Positions 1 through 6,511 are shown, counted from the first letter of the stretch. The stretch is DNA of 8,772 nucleotides from Lachnoclostridium phytofermentans (GCA_003526525.1 DPVV01000225.1:1-8772); one strand, 5' to 3'. Program-made: numbers and translations. The notes: generated by a model not told the origin, from the letters alone.

Positions 1-59
1 TGAACGGATAGTTTTCTCTGCACCTAGAAAGCTTTATTCAATCTACGCCCTCGAAAGCT

Positions 60-120
60 AAAAAGACACTTAATAAAAGGCCTCAAACCACGTAGGTTCA
101 AGTCCTTTTGTTAAGTGTCT
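60..120 (-). terminator. Rho-independent terminator after the DUF1835-type gene
   Basis: Two 17-nt arms (64-80 and 104-120) pair with a single G/A mismatch around a 23-nt loop. On the minus strand the stem is followed directly by TTTTT (64-60), and the structure sits 34 nt after the stop of the gene ending at 155. This is the geometry of an intrinsic terminator for minus-strand transcription. On the plus strand there is no T-tract, so it should act one way. The loop contains a stretch resembling a tRNA T-arm (see findings). Confidence 0.75.
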
Positions 121-154
121 GAATGGTGAAGGTGAATTCTCATATAGCCGTAAT

Positions 155-529
155 TTACATCTTATTTCTTCGTTTTACTACCCCTGAATAAGGATGATCA
201 CCTGTTCCCATTGAACTTTCAATTAACTCTCCCGATTCTATCATCGCTCGTATTCTTAAGAATAGCCAACGGTCACCTACACCTGGTATTTGGCTTAGTG
301 TTTTACCAATAAGTTGTGCAACTTTTATCTCTCCATCCGATAGGTTAGATCGAAGTGAGAAATCATAAAAATCAACTGGCACGCCAATAACACATCCATT
401 TACTATCGCACGTAAAGGAGCATTTTCACTCATCAGGTCACACCATATACCTGCATAGACTCTTCGCTGTAATTCACTTATCGGCTCCTCATAACCGGCA
501 GGGCTTTCGCCAAAGGCAAGTTCAATCAT
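155..529 (-). CDS. DUF1835/DUF3658 family protein, apparently missing its central part
   Basis: The function of this family is unknown. The 124-residue product starts MIELAFGESPAG, which resembles the very N-terminus of DUF1835 proteins (typically MIE-x-x-FG/S-E/D-S-A-x-G). From about residue 13 it jumps to what looks like the end of the DUF1835 domain (W-C-D-L-x-x-ENAPLRAIVNG, residues about 29-47) and then a DUF3658-like C-terminal domain (IPGVGDRWLFLRIRAMIESG, residues about 81-100). Family members as I remember them are near 300 residues, so roughly 150-200 residues seem to be absent while both ends are kept. The start is supported by GAAGG 7 nt or so upstream. The ATG overlaps the stop of an upstream remnant (ATGA). 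The frame is open, so a short protein could be made, but it probably lacks the family's function. No membrane segment or signal peptide is seen. Confidence 0.6.
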   Translation of the reverse strand: MIELAFGESPAGYEEPISELQRRVYAGIWCDLMSENAPLRAIVNGCVIGVPVDFYDFSLRSNLSDGEIKVAQLIGKTLSQIPGVGDRWLFLRIRAMIESGELIESSMGTGDHPYSGVVKRRNKM

Positions 530-603
530 ATGACATCTACCTTCTTTCTTGTGTGATAAAACTCAAAATTGCCGCACTCTCCACAGGTAAAGGAGAAACT
601 TTC
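526..603 (-). pseudogene. C-terminal tail of a lost zinc-ribbon-like gene
   Basis: Between the two small genes one frame stays open for 25 codons and has protein-like character, including the pair CGEC in FTCGECGNFEFYHTRK and ending KVDVI. A C-x2-C knuckle followed by G-N-x-E-F-Y is common in zinc-ribbon domains. Its stop codon overlaps the ATG of the following gene in the arrangement ATGA, typical of translationally coupled genes. There is no start codon: the frame begins directly after the tandem stops of the DUF1801 gene. I read it as the 3' end of a gene whose body was deleted. The parent protein is not recognised, and a short random open frame cannot be excluded. Confidence 0.35.
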
Positions 604-606
604 TTA

Positions 607-987
607 TTAGTAACATGATGTGTCGCCGCCTGCTCTCCAAATATCAATCGTCTGTTTGATAAAAGTTTCCAGTCCGGTATTTGAAATATCAATCGATTTT
701 TTTATACGAATACAGCCTTTTCCGCAATTAAATTTCTCCAGTAATATATCTGAATTCTCCACTTTTTCTATTGTACCTACATATAAACTAACATAAGATT
801 TTTGAGCATTCAAATAAAATATTTTTATTAACTCATTGCCATAGCATAACATTTTATAATGGATGCTTTCCACCAGCTCAGGAGCATATTCCAAAATGAT
901 ACGTCTGATATCTAATAACTTCTCTTTTCTCCAATCATTCTCTAGTAATTTCAAATATTCCTCCGGGGTTTTTGCTTCATACTGCAT
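607..987 (-). CDS. DUF1801 (YdhG-like) domain protein
   Basis: The 126-residue product matches the DUF1801/YdhG-like pattern: an N-terminal helical part (YLKLL...LLDIRRIILEYAPELVESI, residues about 11-42), a Y/K-containing strand with the G-N-E-L-I-K-I-F-Y segment (about 49-58), a YVSLYVG strand, then a G-K-G-C-I-R-I-K segment (about 89-96) and a final helix. Members of the family are small soluble cytoplasmic proteins, some named iron chaperones from the Bacillus homologue Fra. A ligand for this one is not shown by the sequence. The start is firm: AGGAG lies 7 nt before the ATG. It ends with tandem TAA codons. Length is normal for the family and no damage is seen, in contrast to the remnants on either side. 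No clear promoter was found in the 160 nt upstream. Confidence 0.75.
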   Translation of the reverse strand: MQYEAKTPEEYLKLLENDWRKEKLLDIRRIILEYAPELVESIHYKMLCYGNELIKIFYLNAQKSYVSLYVGTIEKVENSDILLEKFNCGKGCIRIKKSIDISNTGLETFIKQTIDIWRAGGDTSCY

Positions 988-1114
988 TATTATTCTCCTG
1001 TCATGATATTTCCTTTATATTCTACATTCCCACATCAATTATTCTTTACGTTTCTATTTTTCATTCCTGACAAATATTTTATTTTCTACTATTAAATCCT
1101 TTCCTCAAATCACC

Positions 1115-1138
1115 AAAATTGAGAAGGGAGTCTTCCAA
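1115..1138 (-). terminator. Possible weak terminator after the MATE remnant
   Basis: Nine nucleotides after the MATE stop, a seven-pair stem with one bulged base (1119-1126 against 1132-1138) is followed on the minus strand by TTTT. Position and shape fit a degenerate intrinsic terminator, but the stem is short. Confidence 0.3.
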
Positions 1139-1147
1139 CGTTCTTCT

Positions 1148-1448
1148 TTATTTTATCACCTTCTTTGACAACCATACACCTGATTGATATCGTAAATAAA
1201 AAATCAAAGCCCGTACCGCCCATTCAAATCCCATGCAGATCCAAACGCCCTGCACACTAAAGCCAAGTTGGATTGTAAATATAAAACTAAGACCTACACG
1301 GACAATCCACATTGTAATCAGAGAAACCATGGAACTAAACGTAGCATCCCCAGTTGAACGAAGTACACATCCTTATTGAACGCAGTAAAAAAATGAACGG
1401 AATAAACCAGATGATGCTGACAAAATATCTTTGGCAGCAAATGGATTA
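1148..1448 (-). pseudogene. MATE-family efflux transporter, C-terminal remnant, frameshifted
   Basis: Only the last quarter of a MATE (multidrug and toxin extrusion) transporter is present. Reading from about 1448, one frame gives RYFVSIIWFIPF, which is a MATE transmembrane segment. The frame then changes and continues as VLRSTGDATFSSMVSLI, which contains the family's R-x-x-GD motif, then WIVRVGLSFIF, GVWICMGFEWAVRALIF and a basic end (LSKKVIK), which is the usual MATE C-terminus. An in-frame TAA at 1373-1375 separates the two parts. Removing one copy of an imperfect 22-bp repeat would restore a single frame. A full MATE protein has about 450 residues and 12 membrane segments; the first three quarters are missing and the remnant begins right at the histidine kinase stop codon. 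It cannot be a working transporter. A start at the internal ATG at 1330 would give a 60-residue product, which I consider unlikely to be meaningful. Confidence 0.75.
1344..1387 (-). repeat. Imperfect 22-bp direct duplication in the MATE remnant
   Basis: TACTGCGTTCAA (minus strand from 1387) recurs as TACTTCGTTCAA from 1365, and both are followed within a few bases by GGATG. The offset of 22 nt is not a multiple of three. Deleting one unit joins FIFLLRSTGDA in a single frame, so the duplication explains the frame break. Confidence 0.55.
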
Positions 1449-2390
1449 CTAAATTTTTTTCATAAGCAATTCAAAGCAGATAGTGAATTTATCCTTTTCA
1501 GATTTTATATCATTCATACTAACACTTAATGTTGCTCCCATTTCTTCTGCTAACGATTTTGCAACTGTCAGACCTAAGCCAGTACCACCTTGATTTCTGG
1601 AGCTGTCCTGCATATAAAATCTATCAAACAAATGAGGTACATCATCTTCTGAAAGTATTCGAGTATCATTGATAAAAGAAATTGAAATATTCTGCTCACA
1701 TTCTTTTATCGAGATACAAAGATATGTGTCAGCATACCTGCCAGCGTTTTGTAACAAATTAAGAAATATTCGTTCTAACGCTGATTCTTCCCCCAATACC
1801 CATAGTGGGTGGTCTGGAATATCTATTTCTATCTCTAAATGAGCTTGTTCTAAAATTTGATAATTTCCCATGAGAGATTCCCTTAAAGTTCTGGAAGCAT
1901 CAACATTGTCTAACGGTAATTCATAATCACCTGCATTTATACGGGAAAAATCATAAAACTGTGTAACCAGATTCTTCATGATTTCAGCTTTATGCTCGAT
2001 AATGTTTAAAGTTTCTGACAGCTCTTTATTTACTGTAATCTGGTTGTTGTCAGCTTTTTTAATGAGTTTTAAATAACCTAGAATTACAGTTAAAGGAGTG
2101 CGTAAGTCATGGCTAATGTTTTCAATTTGCCGTTGAAATTCCTTTTCTCTTTTTTCGTATTTTTGGCGTTCCCCTCGTATTTCTTCTAAGGTGTTATTAA
2201 AAGAAGACAATAATTTTCCTAAATGACGGTTTGGTATTGGCAAATCAAGAATCTGGTTTTGGGTAAGGTCTTGTTGTATGTCGTTTAATTCATTTGTAAT
2301 CTCCTTAAAAGCATAGAGGAGTGAAAAATAACGAAAAGCAAAATACCCACCTATGATAACAGCTATTACAATTAAAATGATATACAACAT
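1449..2390 (-). CDS. Sensor histidine kinase of the peptide-resistance cassette
   Basis: This 313-residue membrane-bound kinase should autophosphorylate on His94 and pass the phosphate to the response regulator encoded at 4245-4928. It has one N-terminal membrane segment (residues about 2-25) and no extracytoplasmic domain. A short linker with coiled-coil character follows (about 55-90), then the H-box NISHDLRTPLT (91-101), the N-box NLLQNAGRYA (211-220), a degenerate G1 box around NDT (241-243), the F-box LFDRFY (254-259) and the G2 box GGTGLGL (268-274). A short sensor with the NDT/RILS form is typical of lantibiotic- and bacitracin-resistance kinases of Firmicutes. The start is supported by GGGAGG 9 nt upstream. 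It lies 31 nt downstream of the permease gene as last gene of the operon and ends against the MATE remnant, with no terminator seen. All catalytic motifs needed for ATP binding and phosphotransfer are present. Confidence 0.85.
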   Translation of the reverse strand: MLYIILIVIAVIIGGYFAFRYFSLLYAFKEITNELNDIQQDLTQNQILDLPIPNRHLGKLLSSFNNTLEEIRGERQKYEKREKEFQRQIENISHDLRTPLTVILGYLKLIKKADNNQITVNKELSETLNIIEHKAEIMKNLVTQFYDFSRINAGDYELPLDNVDASRTLRESLMGNYQILEQAHLEIEIDIPDHPLWVLGEESALERIFLNLLQNAGRYADTYLCISIKECEQNISISFINDTRILSEDDVPHLFDRFYMQDSSRNQGGTGLGLTVAKSLAEEMGATLSVSMNDIKSEKDKFTICFELLMKKI

Positions 2391-2421
2391 TTCTTCTTTC
2401 CTCCCAAACCAGACCTAGAAA

Positions 2422-3201
2422 TTACAACTCTCTTTTTCTCAATAATACTACACCCGATAAAGAAAAAACAATAATTCCAATGATACCGGAAATTATACAC
2501 TTTGCCATTCCCTCGGATGTTCCCCATGCGGTAATGCTCTGAGACATATTGACAATCATTCCACTTGTTCCAAAAAAATTCTCCGGCATCCACATAGCAA
2601 TATTATAAATAACATCAAAGCGAAGCCCTAAATAAAAGAAAACTTTAGGGATAATAAACCAAATAATAAACCAAACAATAATTCCAGTAGAATCTTTCCC
2701 AAACGCTTCAATGCAAACAATTCCAGAAATTAAACAGGCGACAGCTAATAAAAATACGGCTGGAATTTCTGTCAATAAATCTGTCAGATTTACCGGACCT
2801 GTATGTTCTAATAATATAATCGCACTTACGATATAAACCGCCAACACGATAATCAAAGAAACAATAGCTGAAATGGCTGCTACAATACATTCTCCAGCAA
2901 AAACTTTTGTTCTGGGAATACCAAAAGCAATCGTATTTTTCAAATTACCATTTTTTCTGTTTCCCTCATACAAAATGATTCCAACAACTGCACCCATGGT
3001 ACAAAATATCATTGGATTAGCCACCAAATTTGAATAGGAAAATGATGTTGTATTATACGGGAAACTTGCCCCGTCCATTTTACCAAACCAGGCTAATACA
3101 GCGTTTAGTAAAAAAGATAAGCCAGCCAAAATTGCAGTAAAGCAATAAATACCCTTGCTATGTGTTACTCGATAGATTTCACTTTTCACATAATTCATCA
3201 T
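2422..3201 (-). CDS. ABC-2 type permease subunit (BcrB-like)
   Basis: The 259-residue protein is the membrane partner of the ATPase encoded just upstream. Six hydrophobic segments are visible: FTAILAGLSFLLNAVLAWF (about 22-40), a second around NPMIFCTMGAVVGIIL, a third around AISAIVSLIIVLAVYIV, a fourth around IPAVFLLAVACLISGIV, a fifth GIIVWFIIWFIIPKVFFYL and a sixth CIISGIIGIIVFSLSGVVLL near the C-terminus. It ends LLRKREL. This fold and length fit the ABC-2 permeases of bacitracin and lantibiotic resistance exporters, which remove peptides from the membrane. Its ATG overlaps the ATPase stop (ATGA), so translation is coupled; a second ATG follows immediately and could also serve. Substrate is inferred only from family and from the neighbouring two-component genes. 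Confidence 0.8.
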   Translation of the reverse strand: MMNYVKSEIYRVTHSKGIYCFTAILAGLSFLLNAVLAWFGKMDGASFPYNTTSFSYSNLVANPMIFCTMGAVVGIILYEGNRKNGNLKNTIAFGIPRTKVFAGECIVAAISAIVSLIIVLAVYIVSAIILLEHTGPVNLTDLLTEIPAVFLLAVACLISGIVCIEAFGKDSTGIIVWFIIWFIIPKVFFYLGLRFDVIYNIAMWMPENFFGTSGMIVNMSQSITAWGTSEGMAKCIISGIIGIIVFSLSGVVLLRKREL

Positions 3202-4121
3202 TTTCCATCACCTCTTTTCTTTAATTCCATATAGTAATCTTCCAAAGAAGATTGTATTGTTTTCATACCAGTGATATAAATGCCATTCTCAGAAGCCAAC
3301 CTACTATAGACCTCCGCTTGTTCCTGTGGTTTATAGATACGAACGTTGCTTTCTGGAAGAACCTTATAATTTTCTTTTGGAAATTGCTTCTCCAATAAAA
3401 CGGAATACTTTTCAACGTCTGATACTTTAATTTCAATACAATCTGAACACTTCTCATGCAATGTATGGGACGTAATTTCTTCAATCAATCTACCTTTACT
3501 TAAAAAACCGAACACTGTAGCAATTTGTTGAAGTTCCGATAGTATATGGCTTGACAGTAATATTGTAATATTCTTTTCTTTATTTAATCGGTGGAGTAAA
3601 TTACGAAATTCAATAATTCCGCTAGGGTCTAATCCATTGATAGGTTCGTCCAGTATTAAAAGCTGTGGCTCTCCCATCATAGCAATCGCAAGCCCTAATC
3701 TTTGTTTTTGCCCTAATGAAAGATTTTTACATTTACTTTTTCTCTTTTCTGCAATACCTGTCAACTTTAACATCTCTGCTACTTTTTTTGTATCGAGAAT
3801 CCCTTTTTGAATACAGTAATACTTTAATGTCTGTTCTACCGTCATGTTTGGAAAGAATCCCGGCTGTTCAATCATACAGCCTATCTTTTTGCGAGAATTT
3901 TCTAATTCTTTTTCTTCGTATTTCCCAAAAAGGCGTAATTCTCCCTCTGTTGAAAAGCTGTGACCAGCTAATAATTTCAATAATGTGCTTTTTCCAGCCC
4001 CATTATCACCAACAAGTCCGTAAATGCTTCCTCTGCTCACGTGAATGTTTACATGGTCTAATGCAAGGAGAGAACCGTATGCTTTTGTAATTTGCTTTGT
4101 CTCTATGACATATTCATTCAT
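3198..4121 (-). CDS. ABC transporter ATP-binding subunit (BcrA-like)
   Basis: This 307-residue ATPase should energise the permease that follows. In order: Walker A GDNGAGKST (38-46), Q-loop MIEQPGF (83-89), signature LSLGQKQRLGLA (134-145), Walker B LLILDEP (154-160), D-loop GLDP (163-166) and H-loop SSH (190-192). All catalytic residues are intact. The C-terminal 95 residues or so form the extra domain seen in the bacitracin-resistance (BcrA) subfamily, with the E-x-x-Y/F-x-E-L motif (LEDYYMEL, 293-300) common there. The start is supported by GAGGG with 7 nt spacing. The 123 nt between the regulator gene and this start carry a separate, probably regulator-dependent promoter. Bacitracin and lantibiotic resistance, or export of an own peptide, are the family's usual jobs; no peptide gene is seen in this window, so resistance is the better guess. 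Confidence 0.88.
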   Translation of the reverse strand: MNEYVIETKQITKAYGSLLALDHVNIHVSRGSIYGLVGDNGAGKSTLLKLLAGHSFSTEGELRLFGKYEEKELENSRKKIGCMIEQPGFFPNMTVEQTLKYYCIQKGILDTKKVAEMLKLTGIAEKRKSKCKNLSLGQKQRLGLAIAMMGEPQLLILDEPINGLDPSGIIEFRNLLHRLNKEKNITILLSSHILSELQQIATVFGFLSKGRLIEEITSHTLHEKCSDCIEIKVSDVEKYSVLLEKQFPKENYKVLPESNVRIYKPQEQAEVYSRLASENGIYITGMKTIQSSLEDYYMELKKRGDGK

Positions 4122-4173
4122 CTGTCTACCCTCATTTTCTAAAAATGCGTTTGCCGATTATGGAATTTCCTCA

Positions 4174-4240
4174 TCGATAAACGTATCGTACCACATAAAC
4201 TTTTAATAAGTCATAAAGAACTTTTAAAGAAGTCGTAAAG
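4174..4240 (-). promoter_or_regulatory. Promoter of the ABC/kinase operon with a 22-bp direct repeat, probable response-regulator site
   Basis: On the minus strand CTTTACGACTTCTTTAAAAGTT (4240-4219) is followed head-to-tail by a second 21-nt copy (4218-4198), differing at three positions and one indel. The core CTTTAyGACTT repeats every 22 bp, two helix turns. Immediately downstream are a poor -35 (ATGACT, 4214-4209, inside the second copy), an 18-nt spacer and a -10 TACGAT (4190-4185). A weak promoter with tandem boxes covering the -35 is the standard layout for activation by OmpR-family regulators. A CGATA-4-TATCG inverted repeat (4174-4187) overlaps the -10 and start region. The assignment to the regulator encoded next door is inference. 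Confidence 0.6.
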
Positions 4241-4244
4241 TTTT

Positions 4245-4928
4245 TCATTGGAGCTTGAACCCAATCCCATATACTGTCTGAATATACTCTTCCTCAGGGT
4301 CATTCTCTTTTAATTTCTTTCTTATATTGCTGACATGGACATTGACCGTATTATTTTCTCCGTAATACCCACCATGCCATACCAACTCGTACAGACTTTC
4401 TCTGGAATATACTTTTTCTGGATTTTGCATTAGCAGGAAAAGAATATCATATTCATGTGCAGTAAATACAAGTTCTTTTTCATCAACCATTACTTTTCGT
4501 GATTGAGGGTATAACTTCAATTTTTTATAATTCAATATTTTTTCAGAGCCACTTTCTTTTCCATTACGTCTTAAACTTGCTTGCACTCTTGCAAGAACTT
4601 CCTCCGGCTCAAATGGTTTTGTGATATAATCGTCTGCCCCGTTCTTTAACAAAGATACTTTATCGCCCAAGGAATTTTTTGCAGAAAGTATCAGAACAGG
4701 AATATCGTAATGTTTATTCTCTCGAATATCTCGTAATAATTCTTCTCCCGACATACCCGGAAGCATGAGGTCAAGTAAAATAAGGTCTGGAACCTCTTTT
4801 TCTAACAGCAGTTTTGCTTCCGTACCTGAAAAAGCCTGTATGGTCTGATAATTAGCTTCTTTTAATATCTTAACCAGCAATCCGTTTATATCCGCTTCAT
4901 CTTCCACGACCAATATTTTATATTGCAT
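4245..4928 (-). CDS. OmpR/PhoB-family response regulator
   Basis: This cytoplasmic transcription factor is the likely partner of the kinase at 1449-2390. The receiver domain (residues about 1-118) has the acidic pair E9/D10, phosphoacceptor D53 in LILLDLMLPG, S82 in LILSAK and K104 in ITKPF. A short linker leads to a winged-helix DNA-binding domain (about 131-227) with VFTAHEYDILFLL, the recognition-helix region NTVNVHVSNIRKKL and the wing ending VYGIGFKLQ. All key residues are intact and the length is normal. I chose the ATG at 4928, giving MQYKILVVEDE as usual for the family; an in-frame GTG at 4937 would add MRK but has no ribosome binding site in reach. The site for the ATG is itself weak (AAGTGAG). 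It has its own strong promoter, so it can be made before the export genes are induced. Confidence 0.87.
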   Translation of the reverse strand: MQYKILVVEDEADINGLLVKILKEANYQTIQAFSGTEAKLLLEKEVPDLILLDLMLPGMSGEELLRDIRENKHYDIPVLILSAKNSLGDKVSLLKNGADDYITKPFEPEEVLARVQASLRRNGKESGSEKILNYKKLKLYPQSRKVMVDEKELVFTAHEYDILFLLMQNPEKVYSRESLYELVWHGGYYGENNTVNVHVSNIRKKLKENDPEEEYIQTVYGIGFKLQ

Positions 4929-4972
4929 TTTTCTCACTTCTTTCTGAATGTTATATGCTTAAATTTATATTC

Positions 4973-5001
4973 ATTATAAATTTGGCAAAATAATAATGCA
5001 A
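4973..5001 (-). promoter_or_regulatory. Sigma-A-type promoter of the response regulator gene
   Basis: Minus-strand TTGCAT (5001-4996) and a perfect TATAAT (4978-4973) are separated by exactly 17 nt. Transcription would start near 4966, leaving a leader of about 38 nt. The 22-bp repeat of the downstream promoter is not present here, which suggests constitutive expression. Confidence 0.7.
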
Positions 5002-5052
5002 GGTAAATGATATATAAGGTGCATTACAAAAGCATGTGATTTACAGCATTAG

Positions 5053-5079
5053 AAAAGACACCCCATATATTGAAGTGCC
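5053..5079 (-). terminator. Rho-independent terminator of the GH10 gene
   Basis: On the minus strand GGCACTTC (5079-5072) pairs with GGGGTGTC (5064-5057), including three G-U pairs, around a 7-nt loop, followed directly by TTTT (5056-5053). It lies 31 nt after the GH10 stop and before the regulator promoter, separating the two modules. Confidence 0.55.
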
Positions 5080-5109
5080 AATTCTGATGCAACAGTAGCT
5101 AAAGTAAAG

Positions 5110-6426
5110 TTATACCAACGCGATTACAGCCTTATTATTACCCTTGGTCAGGCTTACTGAATATTCTTTTCCATTAATATTTAGCTTATAGATACCATAG
5201 AATCCACGGAATCGAAGTACCCCATCAATCACTTCAACTTCTTCTTTTGTATGCCAGGTTTTATGTATCAACTCTTGTAGCTTTCTATATGCAGGTTTTG
5301 GAGAGAAATCCTTTCTCACCAGCCCTCCATCTACTTGATTCCACGTATAATTATCAAGTAAATCCCAATAAGAACACTCATACACATTAGAATGAGCAAA
5401 CATTAACTTATACATTTTTTCCAAAAATATAGCCTGGGTTTCTTCTGTCATCATAGCATCGACCGCAGCATCCGTTTTAGCCAGGCCTAAGCCCATATCT
5501 ACTGTAGGGTCGTCCGTCATGCACTCATCATAACTGCGGGAAGGATTTTTTGAACATGCTCCTATCTCTGTGAACTTGATTTTCTTACCATACAAAGATG
5601 TCAGATGATCAAAGTGATTCCATAACTTTTTATAGAATAACAAAGACTCCGCATTATAATATTCAAAGTAACCTCTTATACCCAGATAATCAACATCCGC
5701 TCCATAAAGGTGTGCATTTTTAATACCCTTTTCATAGAATTCAGGATGAATGGTATAGCCACCATTATCTACGAGCTGCGCGGAGGGATCAACATCACGT
5801 ACCCATTTATAAACAAGGCCTTCATTTACCTTAAGAGCACCAACCTCCTGGATCCCAGCATAAGCCTCATTCACAGGATGCCAAAAATCTATGTCATCTT
5901 TGTAGGCTTCCACTAACTTTTTGGTATGTCTCTCCAGAAACTTAAGTGCTTCCTCCGGTGTACAGTGATGAAGAAAATCAGGTGAAACATCATTTCTTGG
6001 ATATAAGACAGCGTGTGCTGTTATTTTATGGTTCAGCTCTTTTGCACGCTTAATCATATTCTCCATTGGTCCATAGCCGTTAACTTCCTTTTTGTAAGTC
6101 CACTGACCCTCTAGCGGTTCCAGTACCCGCCAGCCAAACCATAAGGTTGTGGCATTAAACAATTCACCAATAAGCTTCCAATACAGCTCCGCCTCGTTAC
6201 TTACCCCGCAAGCGAGCGCATTTGTCATACTGATATGTCCATTCGGGCATATGCCAAAGGTGAAATCATGATCTGTTTGTTCTACAGAAATCTTAGATAC
6301 ATTAGACAACTCACCTAATTGATCTAAAAACAATACTTCAAAATCTCCTTTTCGGTTTTGTTCAATTTGAGCATCAAGGAAATTGTCCAGTTCTGCCAAC
6401 GATGCAATGTTTTCAATATGATTCAT
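5110..6426 (-). CDS. Divergent glycoside hydrolase family 10 (endo-beta-1,4-xylanase-like), cytoplasmic
   Basis: The 438-residue protein should cleave beta-1,4-xylosidic bonds with retention, acting inside the cell on imported xylo-oligosaccharides because there is no signal peptide. The (beta/alpha)8 barrel spans about residues 55-390. FNATTLWFGWRVLEPLEGQW (90-109) aligns with the GH10 strand that normally reads FN-x-x-T-x-EN-x-x-K-W; KITAHAVLY (134-142) with the K-x-x-x-HxLxW strand. The acid/base is E187 in FWHPVNEAY, the nucleophile E287 in IKFTEIG, 100 residues later as in the family; YWDLLDNYTW (353-362) is the last barrel motif. The E-N and K residues of the first motif and the D of TELD are replaced, so substrate preference may differ from true xylanases. 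The last 45 residues may be a small beta add-on. ATG at 6426 is chosen because AAGGAG lies 7 nt upstream; the in-frame TTG before it is too close. It probably works with the GH39 enzyme upstream. Confidence 0.78.
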   Translation of the reverse strand: MNHIENIASLAELDNFLDAQIEQNRKGDFEVLFLDQLGELSNVSKISVEQTDHDFTFGICPNGHISMTNALACGVSNEAELYWKLIGELFNATTLWFGWRVLEPLEGQWTYKKEVNGYGPMENMIKRAKELNHKITAHAVLYPRNDVSPDFLHHCTPEEALKFLERHTKKLVEAYKDDIDFWHPVNEAYAGIQEVGALKVNEGLVYKWVRDVDPSAQLVDNGGYTIHPEFYEKGIKNAHLYGADVDYLGIRGYFEYYNAESLLFYKKLWNHFDHLTSLYGKKIKFTEIGACSKNPSRSYDECMTDDPTVDMGLGLAKTDAAVDAMMTEETQAIFLEKMYKLMFAHSNVYECSYWDLLDNYTWNQVDGGLVRKDFSPKPAYRKLQELIHKTWHTKEEVEVIDGVLRFRGFYGIYKLNINGKEYSVSLTKGNNKAVIALV

Positions 6427-6511
6427 CAATCTTCTCCTTAATCACTATCCAAAGCTGCTGATATACTCTTTTATCGCTCCTAGGATACTTACTCTTCTCT
6501 TCAATTTTAAT

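Noticed and set aside
64..120. Complete tRNA gene on the plus strand
   Set aside because: Only a T-arm-like stretch is present; no acceptor stem, anticodon arm or D-arm can be formed, and the strong stem is better explained as a terminator.
1001..1114. Promoter for the DUF1801 gene
   Set aside because: TTGTCA (minus, 1073-1068) has no acceptable -10 at 16-18 nt, and other combinations have bad spacing.
2372..2593. Minus-strand open frame overlapping permease and kinase ends
   Set aside because: It is the out-of-frame reading of the permease C-terminus and kinase leader; no domain, and the spacing of the real genes is normal.
3716..4090. Plus-strand open frame of about 124 codons opposite the ABC ATPase
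   Set aside because: It lies entirely antisense to a well-supported ATPase gene with all motifs, and its translation is low-complexity hydrophobic sequence without a recognisable domain.
4929..4937. GTG start giving a three-residue extension of the response regulator
   Set aside because: No ribosome binding site at a useful distance; the ATG at 4928 gives the usual N-terminus of the family.
6427..6429. TTG start one codon before the GH10 ATG
   Set aside because: It would leave only 4 nt to the AAGGAG site; the ATG has the optimal 7 nt.
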